Source: JAVBOD01 sp031551045 (GTDB taxonomy: Bacteria > Bacteroidota > Bacteroidia > Bacteroidales > UBA932). Taken from it: a stretch of DNA of 40,760 nt. The DNA is taken from assembly GCA_031551045.1 (NCBI GenBank), contig JAVBOD010000024.1:1-40760 (forward strand), in the 5' to 3' direction. Under the pieces are notes generated by a model that worked only from the letters and a program-made list of their open reading frames with translations, had not been told where the DNA came from and made no database searches. Positions 16,039-25,218 of this stretch are shown one piece after another. Within the stretch, counting starts at the first letter, position 1. Every line of letters starts with the position of its first letter. Made by a program: the position numbers and the translations under genes.

Positions 16039-18390
16039 ATGCAAGATAATTTAGTAATCGTCGAATCACCGGCAAAAGCCAAAACCATCGAAAAATTTTT
16101 AGGAAAAGATTTCTTGGTAAAATCAAGTTACGGCCACATTCGCGACCTGGTGAAGAAGAACTTAGGCATTGATGTGGAACACGGTTTTGAGCCTGAATAC
16201 CAAATACCCGAAGACAAGCAAGCCTTGGTGAAAGAACTCAAATCGCTGGCAAAGAAAGCAAAAACGGTATGGCTCGCATCCGATGAAGACCGTGAAGGGG
16301 AGGCTATTGCCTGGCATCTACAAGAAGTGTTGGAACTGGATCCGAAGAAAACAAAACGCATCGTATTTCATGAAATCACGAAAGATGCCATTCTACATGC
16401 TATTGAAAATCCGCGCAGCGTCGATATTAATTTAGTCGATGCCCAGCAAGCCCGCCGGGTACTCGATCGATTAGTGGGTTTTGAAGTATCGCCTATTTTA
16501 TGGAAAAAAGTAAAACCGGCGCTTTCGGCAGGCCGCGTACAATCCGTTGCTGTTCGGTTGATTGTGGAGCGAGAACGCGAGGTGCAGGCTTTCAAAGCGA
16601 CTTCTTCGTTTAAAGTAACCGGTATTTTTGAACCGGCGGAGAAAGGAGAAAAATTCAAATTAAAAGCAGAGCTAACCGAAAAGTTCGATACGGAAAAGGC
16701 CGCACTGACTTTTTTGGAAAAATGCAAAACAGCCGATTATACCGTTCGCTCTATTGAGAAAAAACCGGCCCGGAAATCACCGGCGGCTCCCTTTACCACT
16801 TCTACCCTGCAACAGGAAGCCTCGCGAAAATACGGATTTTCCGTATCGCAAACCATGAGTATTGCCCAACGTTTATACGAAGCCGGGTTAATCACTTACA
16901 TGCGTACCGACTCGACCAATTTATCGGACTTGGCATTAACTACCGCACGTAAAACCATCGAAAATTTATTCGGTAAAAACTATGCCAAAACCCGCCAATT
17001 TGCTTCTAAAGCAAAAGGCGTTCAAGGCGCTCACGAAGCAATCCGCCCATCGTATATCGACCAAACAGAGGTTGAAGGCACCGCACAAGAACGCAAATTA
17101 TACGATTTGATTTGGAAACGCACTATCGCATCACAAATGGCCGATGCGCAAATCGAAAAAACGATTGTGGATATTTCCGTATCTACGGCCCCTCAGGCAT
17201 TTCAAGCCACCGGCGAAGTGTTGCTGTTCGACGGGTTTATGAAAGTGTACATGGAAACCAGCGACGACGAGCAGGAAACCTCCGGCAGCAGCGGCTTATT
17301 ACCTGCCATTAAAGAAAAACAATTATTAAAAGCAAACGAAATAAAAGCCACCGAACGCTTCTCGCAACGGCCTCCACGCTATACGGAAGCCAGCTTGGTG
17401 AAACGGTTGGAAGAACTCGGCATCGGACGCCCTTCGACGTATGCACCCACGATATCGACCGTGGTGCAACGCGGCTATGTGCTCAAAGAAGACCGTCCCG
17501 GCGTAGAACGCCCCTATCAGGAGTTAACGCTGAAAAAAACTGAAATCAAAAAAGAAACTTTAACGGAAATTACGGGAACGGAAAAATCGAAACTGTTCCC
17601 CAGCGATATAGGTATGCTGGTGAACGACTTTTTGGTAGAACACTTTAAAAATATTGTGGACTACGGATTCACGGCAAAAGTAGAAGAAGAGTTCGACGAT
17701 GTATCCGAGGGAAAAATCAAGTGGAATAAAATGATCGATAAATTCTACAAACCATTCCACAAAAACGTTGAACAAACACTGGAAGTATCACGGCCTACCA
17801 ATGCCGAACGGGTACTGGGAAAAGACCCGAAAACAGGGAAAACCGTTTCGGCACGTATCGGACGATTCGGCCCCATTGCACAATTAGGCGATAATGAAGA
17901 CGAAAAGAAACAGTTTGCCAGCTTGCAAAAAGGGCAGCTGATCGAAACTATTACCTTGGAAGAAGCGCTGAAATTATTTGAACTTCCCCGTGCCATCGGA
18001 GAATACGAAGACAAAGAAGTCGTTGCCTCCGTAGGCCGCTTCGGCCCTTATATCCGCCATGGTTCGGCTTTTGTATCGCTCAAAAAAGAAGACAACCCTT
18101 ATACCGTAACACTGGAGCGCGCTATTGAGCTGATTGAAGAAAAACGCAAAAAAGAACGTGAAAAATATATCACCGTGTTTAAGGATGAAGATATTCAAGT
18201 TATCAACGGGCGCTTCGGGCCCTATATTGCACATGCCGGTAAAAACTATAAGATTCCGAAAGGAACAGATGCGGCGAAACTGAGCCTTGACAATTGCCAA
18301 GAAATCATAAAAACACAAGAAGCGAAACCGGCAAAACCGACAGCAAAAAAAGCGACAAGCAAAAAGACAACGGAAAAAAGTAAGAAATGA
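16039..18390 (+). CDS. topA: DNA topoisomerase I
   Basis: 783 aa type IA topoisomerase that relaxes negative supercoils. The Toprim domain starts at residue 4 (NLVIVESPAKAKTIEKFLG) with DEDREGEAIAWHL. The active-site tyrosine is Tyr287 in LITYMRTDSTNLS. GRVQSVAVRLIVEREREV and the LGIGRPSTYAPTI segment are also conserved. The C-terminus lacks the zinc-finger cysteines of the E. coli enzyme. It carries at least three Toprim-C-type repeats (IGRFGPIAQLG, VGRFGPYIRHG, NGRFGPYIAHAG) and a Lys/Ala/Thr-rich tail. The stop overlaps the next ATG (ATGA), so it is translationally coupled to the arginase-fold gene. Confidence 0.97.
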   Translation: MQDNLVIVESPAKAKTIEKFLGKDFLVKSSYGHIRDLVKKNLGIDVEHGFEPEYQIPEDKQALVKELKSLAKKAKTVWLASDEDREGEAIAWHLQEVLELDPKKTKRIVFHEITKDAILHAIENPRSVDINLVDAQQARRVLDRLVGFEVSPILWKKVKPALSAGRVQSVAVRLIVEREREVQAFKATSSFKVTGIFEPAEKGEKFKLKAELTEKFDTEKAALTFLEKCKTADYTVRSIEKKPARKSPAAPFTTSTLQQEASRKYGFSVSQTMSIAQRLYEAGLITYMRTDSTNLSDLALTTARKTIENLFGKNYAKTRQFASKAKGVQGAHEAIRPSYIDQTEVEGTAQERKLYDLIWKRTIASQMADAQIEKTIVDISVSTAPQAFQATGEVLLFDGFMKVYMETSDDEQETSGSSGLLPAIKEKQLLKANEIKATERFSQRPPRYTEASLVKRLEELGIGRPSTYAPTISTVVQRGYVLKEDRPGVERPYQELTLKKTEIKKETLTEITGTEKSKLFPSDIGMLVNDFLVEHFKNIVDYGFTAKVEEEFDDVSEGKIKWNKMIDKFYKPFHKNVEQTLEVSRPTNAERVLGKDPKTGKTVSARIGRFGPIAQLGDNEDEKKQFASLQKGQLIETITLEEALKLFELPRAIGEYEDKEVVASVGRFGPYIRHGSAFVSLKKEDNPYTVTLERAIELIEEKRKKEREKYITVFKDEDIQVINGRFGPYIAHAGKNYKIPKGTDAAKLSLDNCQEIIKTQEAKPAKPTAKKATSKKTTEKSKK

Positions 18391-19364
18391 CAACCGTCCA
18401 CTATCCTTTGCTTCCTGTAACGGAAAAAGATTTGCCGCACATTCTACAAAAGCTGCAAGTATTGATTGTAAATACCGAAACAACCGGCGCCTTACAAACA
18501 GCCTTGCAGCACTTATACGCTCATCAATCACTGACGGTAGGCTACATGCACTGCCCTCCCTCCGCATTAGGAGCTATCATAGAGTTATGTATCGAAGCAA
18601 ACGTAGTGGTTATCGTAGCCGGAGATCCCTATTTTTATTCAACCAACGAAGCATTCTCGGCGAGCCTTATCACTCCCACCCTTACAACAGAAAGTAATAA
18701 TCTCTACCAACAGCTCTTGGGCCATCCTCTTTTAGATTTATTTTCTATTATAGGTTATCAGCTTTACTTGAGCGACCCGAAAAGCCTCGACCAATTAAAC
18801 CAGCGCTACTTTGAAACGCTGCGTTTGGGCGCTTTGCGCGATAATCTTAATGTAGCCGAACCCTTGCTGCGCGAATCGCAACAAGTATATATAGACATGA
18901 ATGCCGTGCGTAGCAGCGATGCTCCCGAATGCATCCGCCAGCAGCCTAACGGCATGTATGCCGAGGAAATATGCCAATTGGCCCGTTATGCAGGAATTAC
19001 AAATTGCTCGTACCTTATAAATGTATCGGGCTATGCCGGAAATTTAACGGCATCGTCCCCAACCATGCAACTCGTAGCACAAGTCATTTGGCACCTCCTT
19101 AGCGGAATAGCAGGTCGCAGGAAGGAAGAAATTTTATTTTATGAACAAAATCCGGATCTGAAAAAAATAATTGTGAACATGGACGACCAGCAACAATTAT
19201 CGTTCTTAAACAGTCAAACAAGCCATCGATGGTGGATGAAAATTCCCCTAAAAAACGATTCAAATCGCTGGGTATCATGCCTCTACGATGATTATCAATG
19301 TGCTTGCCGGCAGGAGGTTCCGGCCCGTTGGATATGGTTTTATCAGAAGTTTCAATTAAAATAA
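18387..19364 (+). CDS. Degenerate arginase/formimidoylglutamase-fold protein next to the T9SS operon
   Basis: 325 aa. The middle of the protein resembles the ureohydrolase-like proteins often annotated as formimidoylglutamase beside gldK in Bacteroidota: IIGYQLYLSDP, RYFETLRLGALRDN, VYIDMNAVRSSDAP, PNGMYAEEICQLARYAGI and the final NVSGY. True ureohydrolases bind two Mn ions through a GGxH, a DxHxD and a SxDxD motif. Here the first is AGDPYFYS, the second is not recognisable, and the third is D170-M-N172. Only one of the expected ligands is left, so an enzymatic role is unlikely. It overlaps topA by 4 nt and ends 110 nt before porP, whose own promoter lies in that gap. The family match is from memory and needs a structure-based check. 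Confidence 0.7.
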   Translation: MTTVHYPLLPVTEKDLPHILQKLQVLIVNTETTGALQTALQHLYAHQSLTVGYMHCPPSALGAIIELCIEANVVVIVAGDPYFYSTNEAFSASLITPTLTTESNNLYQQLLGHPLLDLFSIIGYQLYLSDPKSLDQLNQRYFETLRLGALRDNLNVAEPLLRESQQVYIDMNAVRSSDAPECIRQQPNGMYAEEICQLARYAGITNCSYLINVSGYAGNLTASSPTMQLVAQVIWHLLSGIAGRRKEEILFYEQNPDLKKIIVNMDDQQQLSFLNSQTSHRWWMKIPLKNDSNRWVSCLYDDYQCACRQEVPARWIWFYQKFQLK

Positions 19365-19385
19365 ACGTTAATATTTCCCCTAAAA

Positions 19386-19417
19386 TTTGTTAAAAACTTT
19401 TTTTTTTTTTTACTTTG
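19386..19417 (+). promoter_or_regulatory. Promoter of the T9SS operon
   Basis: TTTG at 19386-19389, a 20-nt spacer rich in T, then TTACTTTG at 19410-19417. Transcription would start near 19,422, leaving a leader of about 50 nt before the porP ATG. This also argues against the in-frame TTG at 19415 as a start, since it lies inside the -7 box. Confidence 0.6.
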
Positions 19418-19474
19418 CCGATTAATTACTGTAAACGACGTTTTAATTTAGACGAAAATAAGTGCAAATTATTA

Positions 19475-20413
19475 ATGATTATCCTAAGAAAAGCCTTGTT
19501 ATTGCTAGTGTTGACACTGTTCATAAAAACAGTTAACGCACAGCAAGACCCGCTATTTAATTTAGGATTCTTTAATTTTGCTTACATAAATCCCGGTTTT
19601 GCCGGTAGTAATACAGAGGGTTTATTTTCGGCTACGGCTTTAAATCGCCTCGAATTAACAGGTTTTGACGGAGCGCCTGTAACAACCATTGCGAATTGTG
19701 AAGGCCCCGTATCGTTCTTTGGAATAGAAAGTGGAGTTGGCTTAACGGTGTATAACGACAAAATCGCTTCATTAAATGCACCCGGTATAAGTTTAAGCTA
19801 TGCCTATCGTCATGCCGTTAACAATGGCAGTTTAGGTATTGGTTTTTCTGCCGGGGTATTAAGCAGCTGGTTTTCAGAAACTAGCTGGCGACTTCCGGAC
19901 GAAGGCACAGATCCCTCGGTTCCTACACAAAAGGAAGGAGGAGCTGCGTTTGATGCCGGGCTTGGCGCTTTTTACAGCCATCCGCGCTGGTACGCCGGTG
20001 TTTCATGCACCCACCTTACCAGCCCGAAGTTAGGCGTGGAAGGATTTGCACATAAAAAGCCTACACTCTACATAAACGGAGGTTATACCTTTTTACTGGA
20101 TAGTACGAGATGGATGATAAAACCGATGCTGAACGCAGCAAGCGATTTTGCAACCACCAGCGTCTCTTTAACAGGTACTGTTTGGTATGAAGGAAAATAT
20201 TGGGGAGGAATAAGTTACCGATGGAAAGAAGCGGTAGTATTCATGTTGGGGATGGATTTATTTGAGGGACTAAAAGTAGCATATGCATTTGACTATGCAA
20301 CCTCCAAATTAAGCAAGTTTAATAACGGTACACACGAAATCATGCTGAGTTATTCATTTTCTCTGTCTGTTCCGCGAGGTGCCCAAAAATATAAAAGTAT
20401 TCGATATTTATGA
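19475..20413 (+). CDS. porP: T9SS outer-membrane protein, PorP/SprF family
   Basis: 312 aa from the ATG at 19475. A signal peptide covers residues 1-22 (ALLLLVLTLFIKTVNAQQ). The mature protein begins with the family signature QDPLFNLGFFNFAYINPGFAGS and continues as alternating beta strands rich in Gly and aromatics (SYAYRH, GFSAGVLSSWF, GGYTFLL, GGISYRWKEAVVFMLGMDL), ending YSFSL as expected for an outer-membrane barrel. PorP proteins are required for T9SS secretion and may anchor cargo or the motor track. It is the first gene of porP-gldK-gldL-gldM-gldN. gldK follows with only 20 nt between the stop and its ATG. Confidence 0.93.
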   Translation: MIILRKALLLLVLTLFIKTVNAQQDPLFNLGFFNFAYINPGFAGSNTEGLFSATALNRLELTGFDGAPVTTIANCEGPVSFFGIESGVGLTVYNDKIASLNAPGISLSYAYRHAVNNGSLGIGFSAGVLSSWFSETSWRLPDEGTDPSVPTQKEGGAAFDAGLGAFYSHPRWYAGVSCTHLTSPKLGVEGFAHKKPTLYINGGYTFLLDSTRWMIKPMLNAASDFATTSVSLTGTVWYEGKYWGGISYRWKEAVVFMLGMDLFEGLKVAYAFDYATSKLSKFNNGTHEIMLSYSFSLSVPRGAQKYKSIRYL

Positions 20414-20433
20414 TGATAATACAAACCTACAAT

Positions 20434-21759
20434 ATGAAGAAGTTTATTTGCCTATTATTTGTAATTGGATTCATTTACGGCTGTGGAGCCGGTAGTAATT
20501 CAATAGGAGAAATTAACCGTGGGACGAAAGGGAAAACCTCCCGAACACAAGAAGCCCCTCCTTATGGGATGTCTTATATTCCGGCAGGCTCTTTCCTGAT
20601 GGGAAGCAACGATCAAGACATTTTGTTTGCCGCTAATTCCGGGACAAGAATGATCACTGTAGATGCTTTTTGGATGGATCAAACCGAAATCACTAATTTC
20701 GAGTATCGCCAATTCGTAAACTATGTCAAAGATTCTATACTTCGCCGCATTATTGCAGAAACAAATCCCGAATTTCTGGTAGAGGGCGATCCGATGGACG
20801 ACCAAGGCGCACAACCGGCGTTGAACTGGAAAGCCAAAATCAATATGAAAGACGAAAACGTTCGTGCCGCCATGAATAGTATGAACTATCAAGGCTCGGA
20901 AGCTCTTTTCAACAAACGGGAAGTGGACGTCCGTAAATTAGCCTACGAACAGGCTTGGATTGACTATCAACAAGCGGCGAAAGTACGCTACGACTACAAG
21001 GAGAAAAAATATGTAGGTACGGTGAAAGATGCTACCGGGCAAACACAAGAAGTCCAAGACCGCGGCTCTTTTATCATTCGCGACATGACAATGGTTTATC
21101 CCGATACCCTTTGCTGGATTCGCGACTATGCGTTTTCGTATAACGAACCTTTTGCTTTACGCTATTTTTCACATCCTTCTTATAATGATTATCCGGTGGT
21201 AGGCATTACCTGGCAACAAGCCAATGCTTTTTGCAAATGGAGAACCAAATTAATGGAAAATGCACGCAAAGCAAACGTAGGGCACGAATACCGATTACCT
21301 ACCGAATTGGAATGGGAATATGCTGCCCGCGGCGGCATACAAGCAGGCTTATACCCGTGGGGTGGCCCTTATACGACGGAAAGTACAGGTTGTTACTTGG
21401 CCAACTTCAAACCGCAACGTGGCCGGTATGAATTAGACGGCGGTGTGCGAACCCTTCCCGTAGCTTCTTATCATCCGAATGATTATGGTTTGTATGACAT
21501 GGCGGGTAATGTAGCCGAATGGACACTCAATGCTTTTGATGAAAACACCTACAGTTTTTATCACGACATGATGCCGACCTTTGATTATAACGCCCTCGAA
21601 AACGACGCTGACGTATTGAAGCGTAAAGTGATTCGCGGCGGTTCATGGAAAGACATCGCCTATTATTTACAATGCGGCACCCGTACTTTTGAATATCAGG
21701 ACTCTGCACGTTCATACATCGGTTTCCGTTGTGTACGTTCGTATGTAGGCACTAAATAA
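20434..21759 (+). CDS. gldK: T9SS ring lipoprotein GldK/PorK
   Basis: 441 aa from the ATG at 20434. The frame opens at 20410, overlapping the porP stop, but residues MKKFICLLFVIGFIYGC give a proper lipoprotein signal with Cys17 as the lipidated residue. The body is a formylglycine-generating-enzyme/SUMF1-like domain: YIPAGSFLMGSND, FWMDQTEITNFEYRQF, EYRLPTELEWEYAARGG, DMAGNVAEWTLNAF, VIRGGSWKD and GFRCVRSY. GldK forms with GldN the periplasmic ring attached to the outer membrane. It has the large insertion after residue 100 typical of GldK (DERR-type sulfatase-modifying enzymes lack it). It is essential for T9SS. Confidence 0.96.
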   Translation: MKKFICLLFVIGFIYGCGAGSNSIGEINRGTKGKTSRTQEAPPYGMSYIPAGSFLMGSNDQDILFAANSGTRMITVDAFWMDQTEITNFEYRQFVNYVKDSILRRIIAETNPEFLVEGDPMDDQGAQPALNWKAKINMKDENVRAAMNSMNYQGSEALFNKREVDVRKLAYEQAWIDYQQAAKVRYDYKEKKYVGTVKDATGQTQEVQDRGSFIIRDMTMVYPDTLCWIRDYAFSYNEPFALRYFSHPSYNDYPVVGITWQQANAFCKWRTKLMENARKANVGHEYRLPTELEWEYAARGGIQAGLYPWGGPYTTESTGCYLANFKPQRGRYELDGGVRTLPVASYHPNDYGLYDMAGNVAEWTLNAFDENTYSFYHDMMPTFDYNALENDADVLKRKVIRGGSWKDIAYYLQCGTRTFEYQDSARSYIGFRCVRSYVGTK

Positions 21760-21793
21760 ATGTAAAAGTTAATAATCTTAGAATAAAATAATT

Positions 21794-22627
21794 ATGGCAT
21801 CACTTTCACAAATAGTTAGAACTAAGGGATACAAAAATTTCATGGCTAAGCTTTACGGCTGGGGAGCCTCGCTGGTTCTCGTCGGAGCATTATTCAAATT
21901 ACAACATTGGCAAGGTGCCGGTCTCATGTTAGTTCTTGGGATGAGTACAGAAGCTATTATCTTTTTCTTTTCCGCTTTCGAACCACTTCCCAACGAATAT
22001 CATTGGGATAAGGTATTTCCTGAATTAGGAGACGGCGAAGGAGAGGGCGAAGATGCACCCAAACAAACCGCTGTTCAACGCAGAGGACATGGCGGAGGCG
22101 GCGGGTTCGACCTTGGGTTAGATGCTTCCGATGCTGAAAATGCTAAAAAGAGCATTAAACAATTCAACCAATCTATGGAAAGCCTTAGTGTCTTAGCATC
22201 AATAGCCGACACCTCCGGCAGATTTGTGGAAGGGTTGAATAACTCTGTCAACAACATGCGGGTTTTGAACGAATCCATGCAAGTCTTTTCAAATGCTTAC
22301 CAAGTTACGGCAAAATCATTTGTAGAGAACGGAGAACAATCAAACCAAAACCTGAATGTGCTGAACAGAAATCTAAGCGCCGTTAACGCCTCTTATGAAT
22401 TATACATTCAAGGACATCAGAAATACGCGAAACAAAATGATGTATTAATTTCATCTATGCAACAATACGTCAACCAAAGCAACGAAATGATGGACATGAT
22501 GAAAGTTTCCGGAGAACGGACAAAACAATTCAGTGCTCATATGGAAGCTTTAAATCAGAATATTCATAACCTCAACAACATTTACGGGTCGATGTTGACC
22601 ACCGTAAGTTCAGCTCTAAAACGTTAA
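21794..22627 (+). CDS. gldL: T9SS motor protein GldL/PorL
   Basis: 277 aa. Two adjacent membrane helices lie at about 17-40 and 42-65, followed by a cytoplasmic domain with a Gly-rich hinge (RRGHGGGGGFD) and a long coiled-coil-like, Asn/Gln-rich tail. The hairpin has the family segments LYGWGASLVLVGALFKLQHW and MSTEAIIFFFSAFEPLP. Charged residues inside the helices (Lys35, His38, Glu53, Glu63) are of the sort that conduct protons in this motor. GldL forms a pentamer around a GldM dimer and powers T9SS secretion and gliding. It starts 34 nt after gldK. Confidence 0.96.
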   Translation: MASLSQIVRTKGYKNFMAKLYGWGASLVLVGALFKLQHWQGAGLMLVLGMSTEAIIFFFSAFEPLPNEYHWDKVFPELGDGEGEGEDAPKQTAVQRRGHGGGGGFDLGLDASDAENAKKSIKQFNQSMESLSVLASIADTSGRFVEGLNNSVNNMRVLNESMQVFSNAYQVTAKSFVENGEQSNQNLNVLNRNLSAVNASYELYIQGHQKYAKQNDVLISSMQQYVNQSNEMMDMMKVSGERTKQFSAHMEALNQNIHNLNNIYGSMLTTVSSALKR

Positions 22628-22643
22628 TTTCAACACAAAAGAA

Positions 22644-24182
22644 ATGGCAGGTGCAAAGTTAACCCCCAGGCAGAAAATGATCAATATGATGTATTTGGTG
22701 CTAACAGCATTGTTAGCGCTGAATGTATCTGTAGAAGTGTTGGAAGCATTTGTAACCATAGACAAAGGTCTTGAAAGGAATATCGTTATTACTAATGATA
22801 AAAATGCCAGCATACTTCGTGATTTACATGCAGCCTATGCGGAAAATAGTCAAAAAGCAGAGCCTTGGAAATTGAAAGCAGAAGAGGTCCATCAGAAATC
22901 TCTACAACTATTTCAAGAAATCCAAGATCTAAAGGTCAAAATCGTACTGAATGGAGAAGAAGAGAATCCGGCTGTTACAGACAGTGTTATAACACCTGAA
23001 CTTATCGAAGATTTGGGGAATACGAATGTAAGCAGCCGTGTTATGGTGGCCGACGGCAAAGGGGCGAGTTATGGACTACGCGAGAAAATAAACGAATTGC
23101 GCGAATACTTGATCGGCGTGGCAGCGAAGGATACTGCCATAGCAAATTCCATTAAAAGTATATTAAATACGGACGACCCGGTAGAGAATAAAGGAGATAA
23201 AAAATGGGAAACAGCGAACTTTTTGGGTGTTCCGTTAATCTCCGCGATAGCCATTCTCTCCAAGATGCAATTGGATATCTTAAACTGCGAAGGAGAAGTG
23301 TTGAATTACTTGAAACACCAAGTTGGCGCTTCCGACTTTAAGTTTTCTCATGTTAATGCAGCAGTTATACCCGTTTCGCAATATGTAACAAAAGGAAGCG
23401 AGTACAGCGCTCAGGTTTTTCTATCGGCATACGACCCGACCTTAAATCCGGAATTAGTGATTGATGGAAGAACTTATCACACCGGCCCTGATGGAAAAAT
23501 CCCCTACTCTGTAATAGCGAATGAAGTAGGTGAAGTGAATAAGAAAGGTATTATCAAATTCTTAGGTCCTCAAGGAATGACCACCACACCGGTAGATATT
23601 AGCTTCCGGGTAGTAGAACCATTGGCCATAGTTTCTGCCTCCAAAATGAATGTACTTTATCGGGGCGTGGATAATCCGGTTACCTTGGTGGCAGCCGGAG
23701 CCCAGGCCAGCGATATAGAACACAGCATTGTCAACGGCACTATTTCCAAAAGAGGGAACGAGTATATTGTACGCCCCGGCAACGGCAACACTTGCGATAT
23801 CTCTATCTCAGTAAATAAGAAACCGATGGGAACAACACGTTTCCGCGTGAAGGACGTGCCCAAACCCATTCCTTCATTAGACGGCATCGCCGGAAAAGTG
23901 GCCTCGAAAGGAGATTTGGTGGCCTCGCAAGGAGTGTTGGCCAAAATGCCCCCGGATTTTGATTTCGATATGAAATTCACGGTAGTATCGTTCACTGTTT
24001 CGGCCACTATCAACGGATATGTATCCGAAGAATCTTCCGATAATTTTTATTTCAACAGTAAACAAAAACAAATATTCAACGGGTTGCGGCCGAATCAACG
24101 TGTTTACATTATAGACATTAAAGCAAAAGATCCGGACGGAAAGACAGTTGAGTTATCCGACATCAGTTTAAAAATAAGATAA
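22644..24182 (+). CDS. gldM: T9SS motor/stator protein GldM/PorM
   Basis: 512 aa. The N-terminal signature LTPRQKMINMMYLVLTALLALNVSVEVLEAF contains the single membrane helix that inserts into the GldL pentamer. A helical region follows (about 40-220) and then three beta-rich periplasmic domains (about 225-512) that reach to the GldK/GldN ring. The middle has the YVTKGSEYSAQVFLSAYDP segment typical of domain 2. The protein ends GKTVELSDISLKIR. It starts 16 nt after gldL and ends 13 nt before gldN, consistent with one transcript. Its role is to transmit motor rotation across the periplasm. Confidence 0.96.
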   Translation: MAGAKLTPRQKMINMMYLVLTALLALNVSVEVLEAFVTIDKGLERNIVITNDKNASILRDLHAAYAENSQKAEPWKLKAEEVHQKSLQLFQEIQDLKVKIVLNGEEENPAVTDSVITPELIEDLGNTNVSSRVMVADGKGASYGLREKINELREYLIGVAAKDTAIANSIKSILNTDDPVENKGDKKWETANFLGVPLISAIAILSKMQLDILNCEGEVLNYLKHQVGASDFKFSHVNAAVIPVSQYVTKGSEYSAQVFLSAYDPTLNPELVIDGRTYHTGPDGKIPYSVIANEVGEVNKKGIIKFLGPQGMTTTPVDISFRVVEPLAIVSASKMNVLYRGVDNPVTLVAAGAQASDIEHSIVNGTISKRGNEYIVRPGNGNTCDISISVNKKPMGTTRFRVKDVPKPIPSLDGIAGKVASKGDLVASQGVLAKMPPDFDFDMKFTVVSFTVSATINGYVSEESSDNFYFNSKQKQIFNGLRPNQRVYIIDIKAKDPDGKTVELSDISLKIR

Positions 24183-24195
24183 GACTTAAAATAAT

Positions 24196-25086
24196 ATGAA
24201 AAAGATTACATTACTAATAAGCTTGTGTGTCCTGACAGCAAGCCTGGCATTCGCCCAGCGAGTAGAGGTGGAAAAACCAAGTTTAGTACAAGTTGGTGTA
24301 ATTCCTTTAAATTCCTTAAAGGAAAAACAACCGATTCCGTATCCTCATTCTAATATTTCCGATATTATTTGGGCAAGAAAATTTTGGAGAGTTATTGACT
24401 TACGGGAAAAGATTAACTATCCATTATATTACCCTACGATGGTAATGCAAACACGTAAAAGTTTGGTGCAAACATTAGTAGGCGCTGTTTATAACGGAGA
24501 AATCAAAGCGTATGATACCAATGACGATGATTTTACGACAGAGTTAAGTGTCGAAGATTTGAAAGGCCGTTTCGAAGCAATGGATAAAACAATTACCCGC
24601 CCGAAAATCGACGGTTCGGGAGATACCACCATTGTAATCAAAGGCGATTTCAACTGGGATGAAGTACAAGAGTTGCTAATCAAAGAAGAATGGTTCTTTG
24701 ATAAACACTACGGGCAAATGTTTGTAAGAGTTTTAGGTATTTGCCCGATTCGCGTTTACAATCGGCAAATCAGCACAGGCGCTGAAGAAGAAGACGAAGC
24801 CATGGGCGAAAGAGTGAAGAGAAAACTTTTCTGGGTTTATTATCCCGAAACACGGAAACTCTTAGTAAACACGCCTTGCTTTATCAGCGAAAATGAAGTA
24901 TCGCAAACTTCTTTTGATGACGTATTCCAAAAAAGGCGTTTTAATTCCTACATTATCGGCGTATCAAGCCCGCAAAACAACCGGACTATTAATCAATATG
25001 CGCATAATGATTATGAAGCCATGTTGGAATCGGAACGTATGAAAAATGAGTTATTCAATTTCGAACACGATCTATGGGAATATTAA
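24196..25086 (+). CDS. gldN: T9SS ring protein GldN/PorN
   Basis: 296 aa. A signal peptide of 20 residues ends SLAFAQ. The mature part has the family segments DIIWARKFWRVIDLREKINYPLYYP, ELSVEDLKGRF, EWFFDKHYGQMFVRVLGICPI and RNRTINQYAHNDYEAMLESER-like end (VSSPQNNRTINQYAHND). It forms the periplasmic ring with the lipoprotein GldK. Last gene of the T9SS operon, followed by a strong terminator. Confidence 0.95.
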   Translation: MKKITLLISLCVLTASLAFAQRVEVEKPSLVQVGVIPLNSLKEKQPIPYPHSNISDIIWARKFWRVIDLREKINYPLYYPTMVMQTRKSLVQTLVGAVYNGEIKAYDTNDDDFTTELSVEDLKGRFEAMDKTITRPKIDGSGDTTIVIKGDFNWDEVQELLIKEEWFFDKHYGQMFVRVLGICPIRVYNRQISTGAEEEDEAMGERVKRKLFWVYYPETRKLLVNTPCFISENEVSQTSFDDVFQKRRFNSYIIGVSSPQNNRTINQYAHNDYEAMLESERMKNELFNFEHDLWEY

Positions 25087-25109
25087 GAGTACTTAAAAAT
25101 AGCTAACGA

Positions 25110-25143
25110 AAGAAGGTCTCTCTCAAGGAGATCTTCTTTTTTT
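25110..25143 (+). terminator. Terminator of the T9SS operon
   Basis: Stem AAGAAGGTCTC (25110-25120) with GAGATCTTCTT (25128-25138), one G-U pair, a 7-nt loop, followed by a T run to 25143. Confidence 0.85.
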
Positions 25144-25153
25144 ATCAAAATTT

Positions 25154-25185
25154 TTTGCCCCTTTATCAAATTCTTAGTATATTTG
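25154..25185 (+). promoter_or_regulatory. Promoter of the galactose operon
   Basis: TTTG (25154-25157), 20-nt spacer, TATATTTG (25178-25185). Full match to the Bacteroidota consensus, about 33 nt upstream of the first ATG. Confidence 0.7.
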
Positions 25186-25218
25186 GTAGTCATTAAATTA
25201 ATAAAATTATCACGCTAA

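Noticed and set aside
19415..19474. TTG-initiated extension of porP
   Set aside because: It falls inside the -7 promoter box and precedes a perfect signal peptide starting at 19475.
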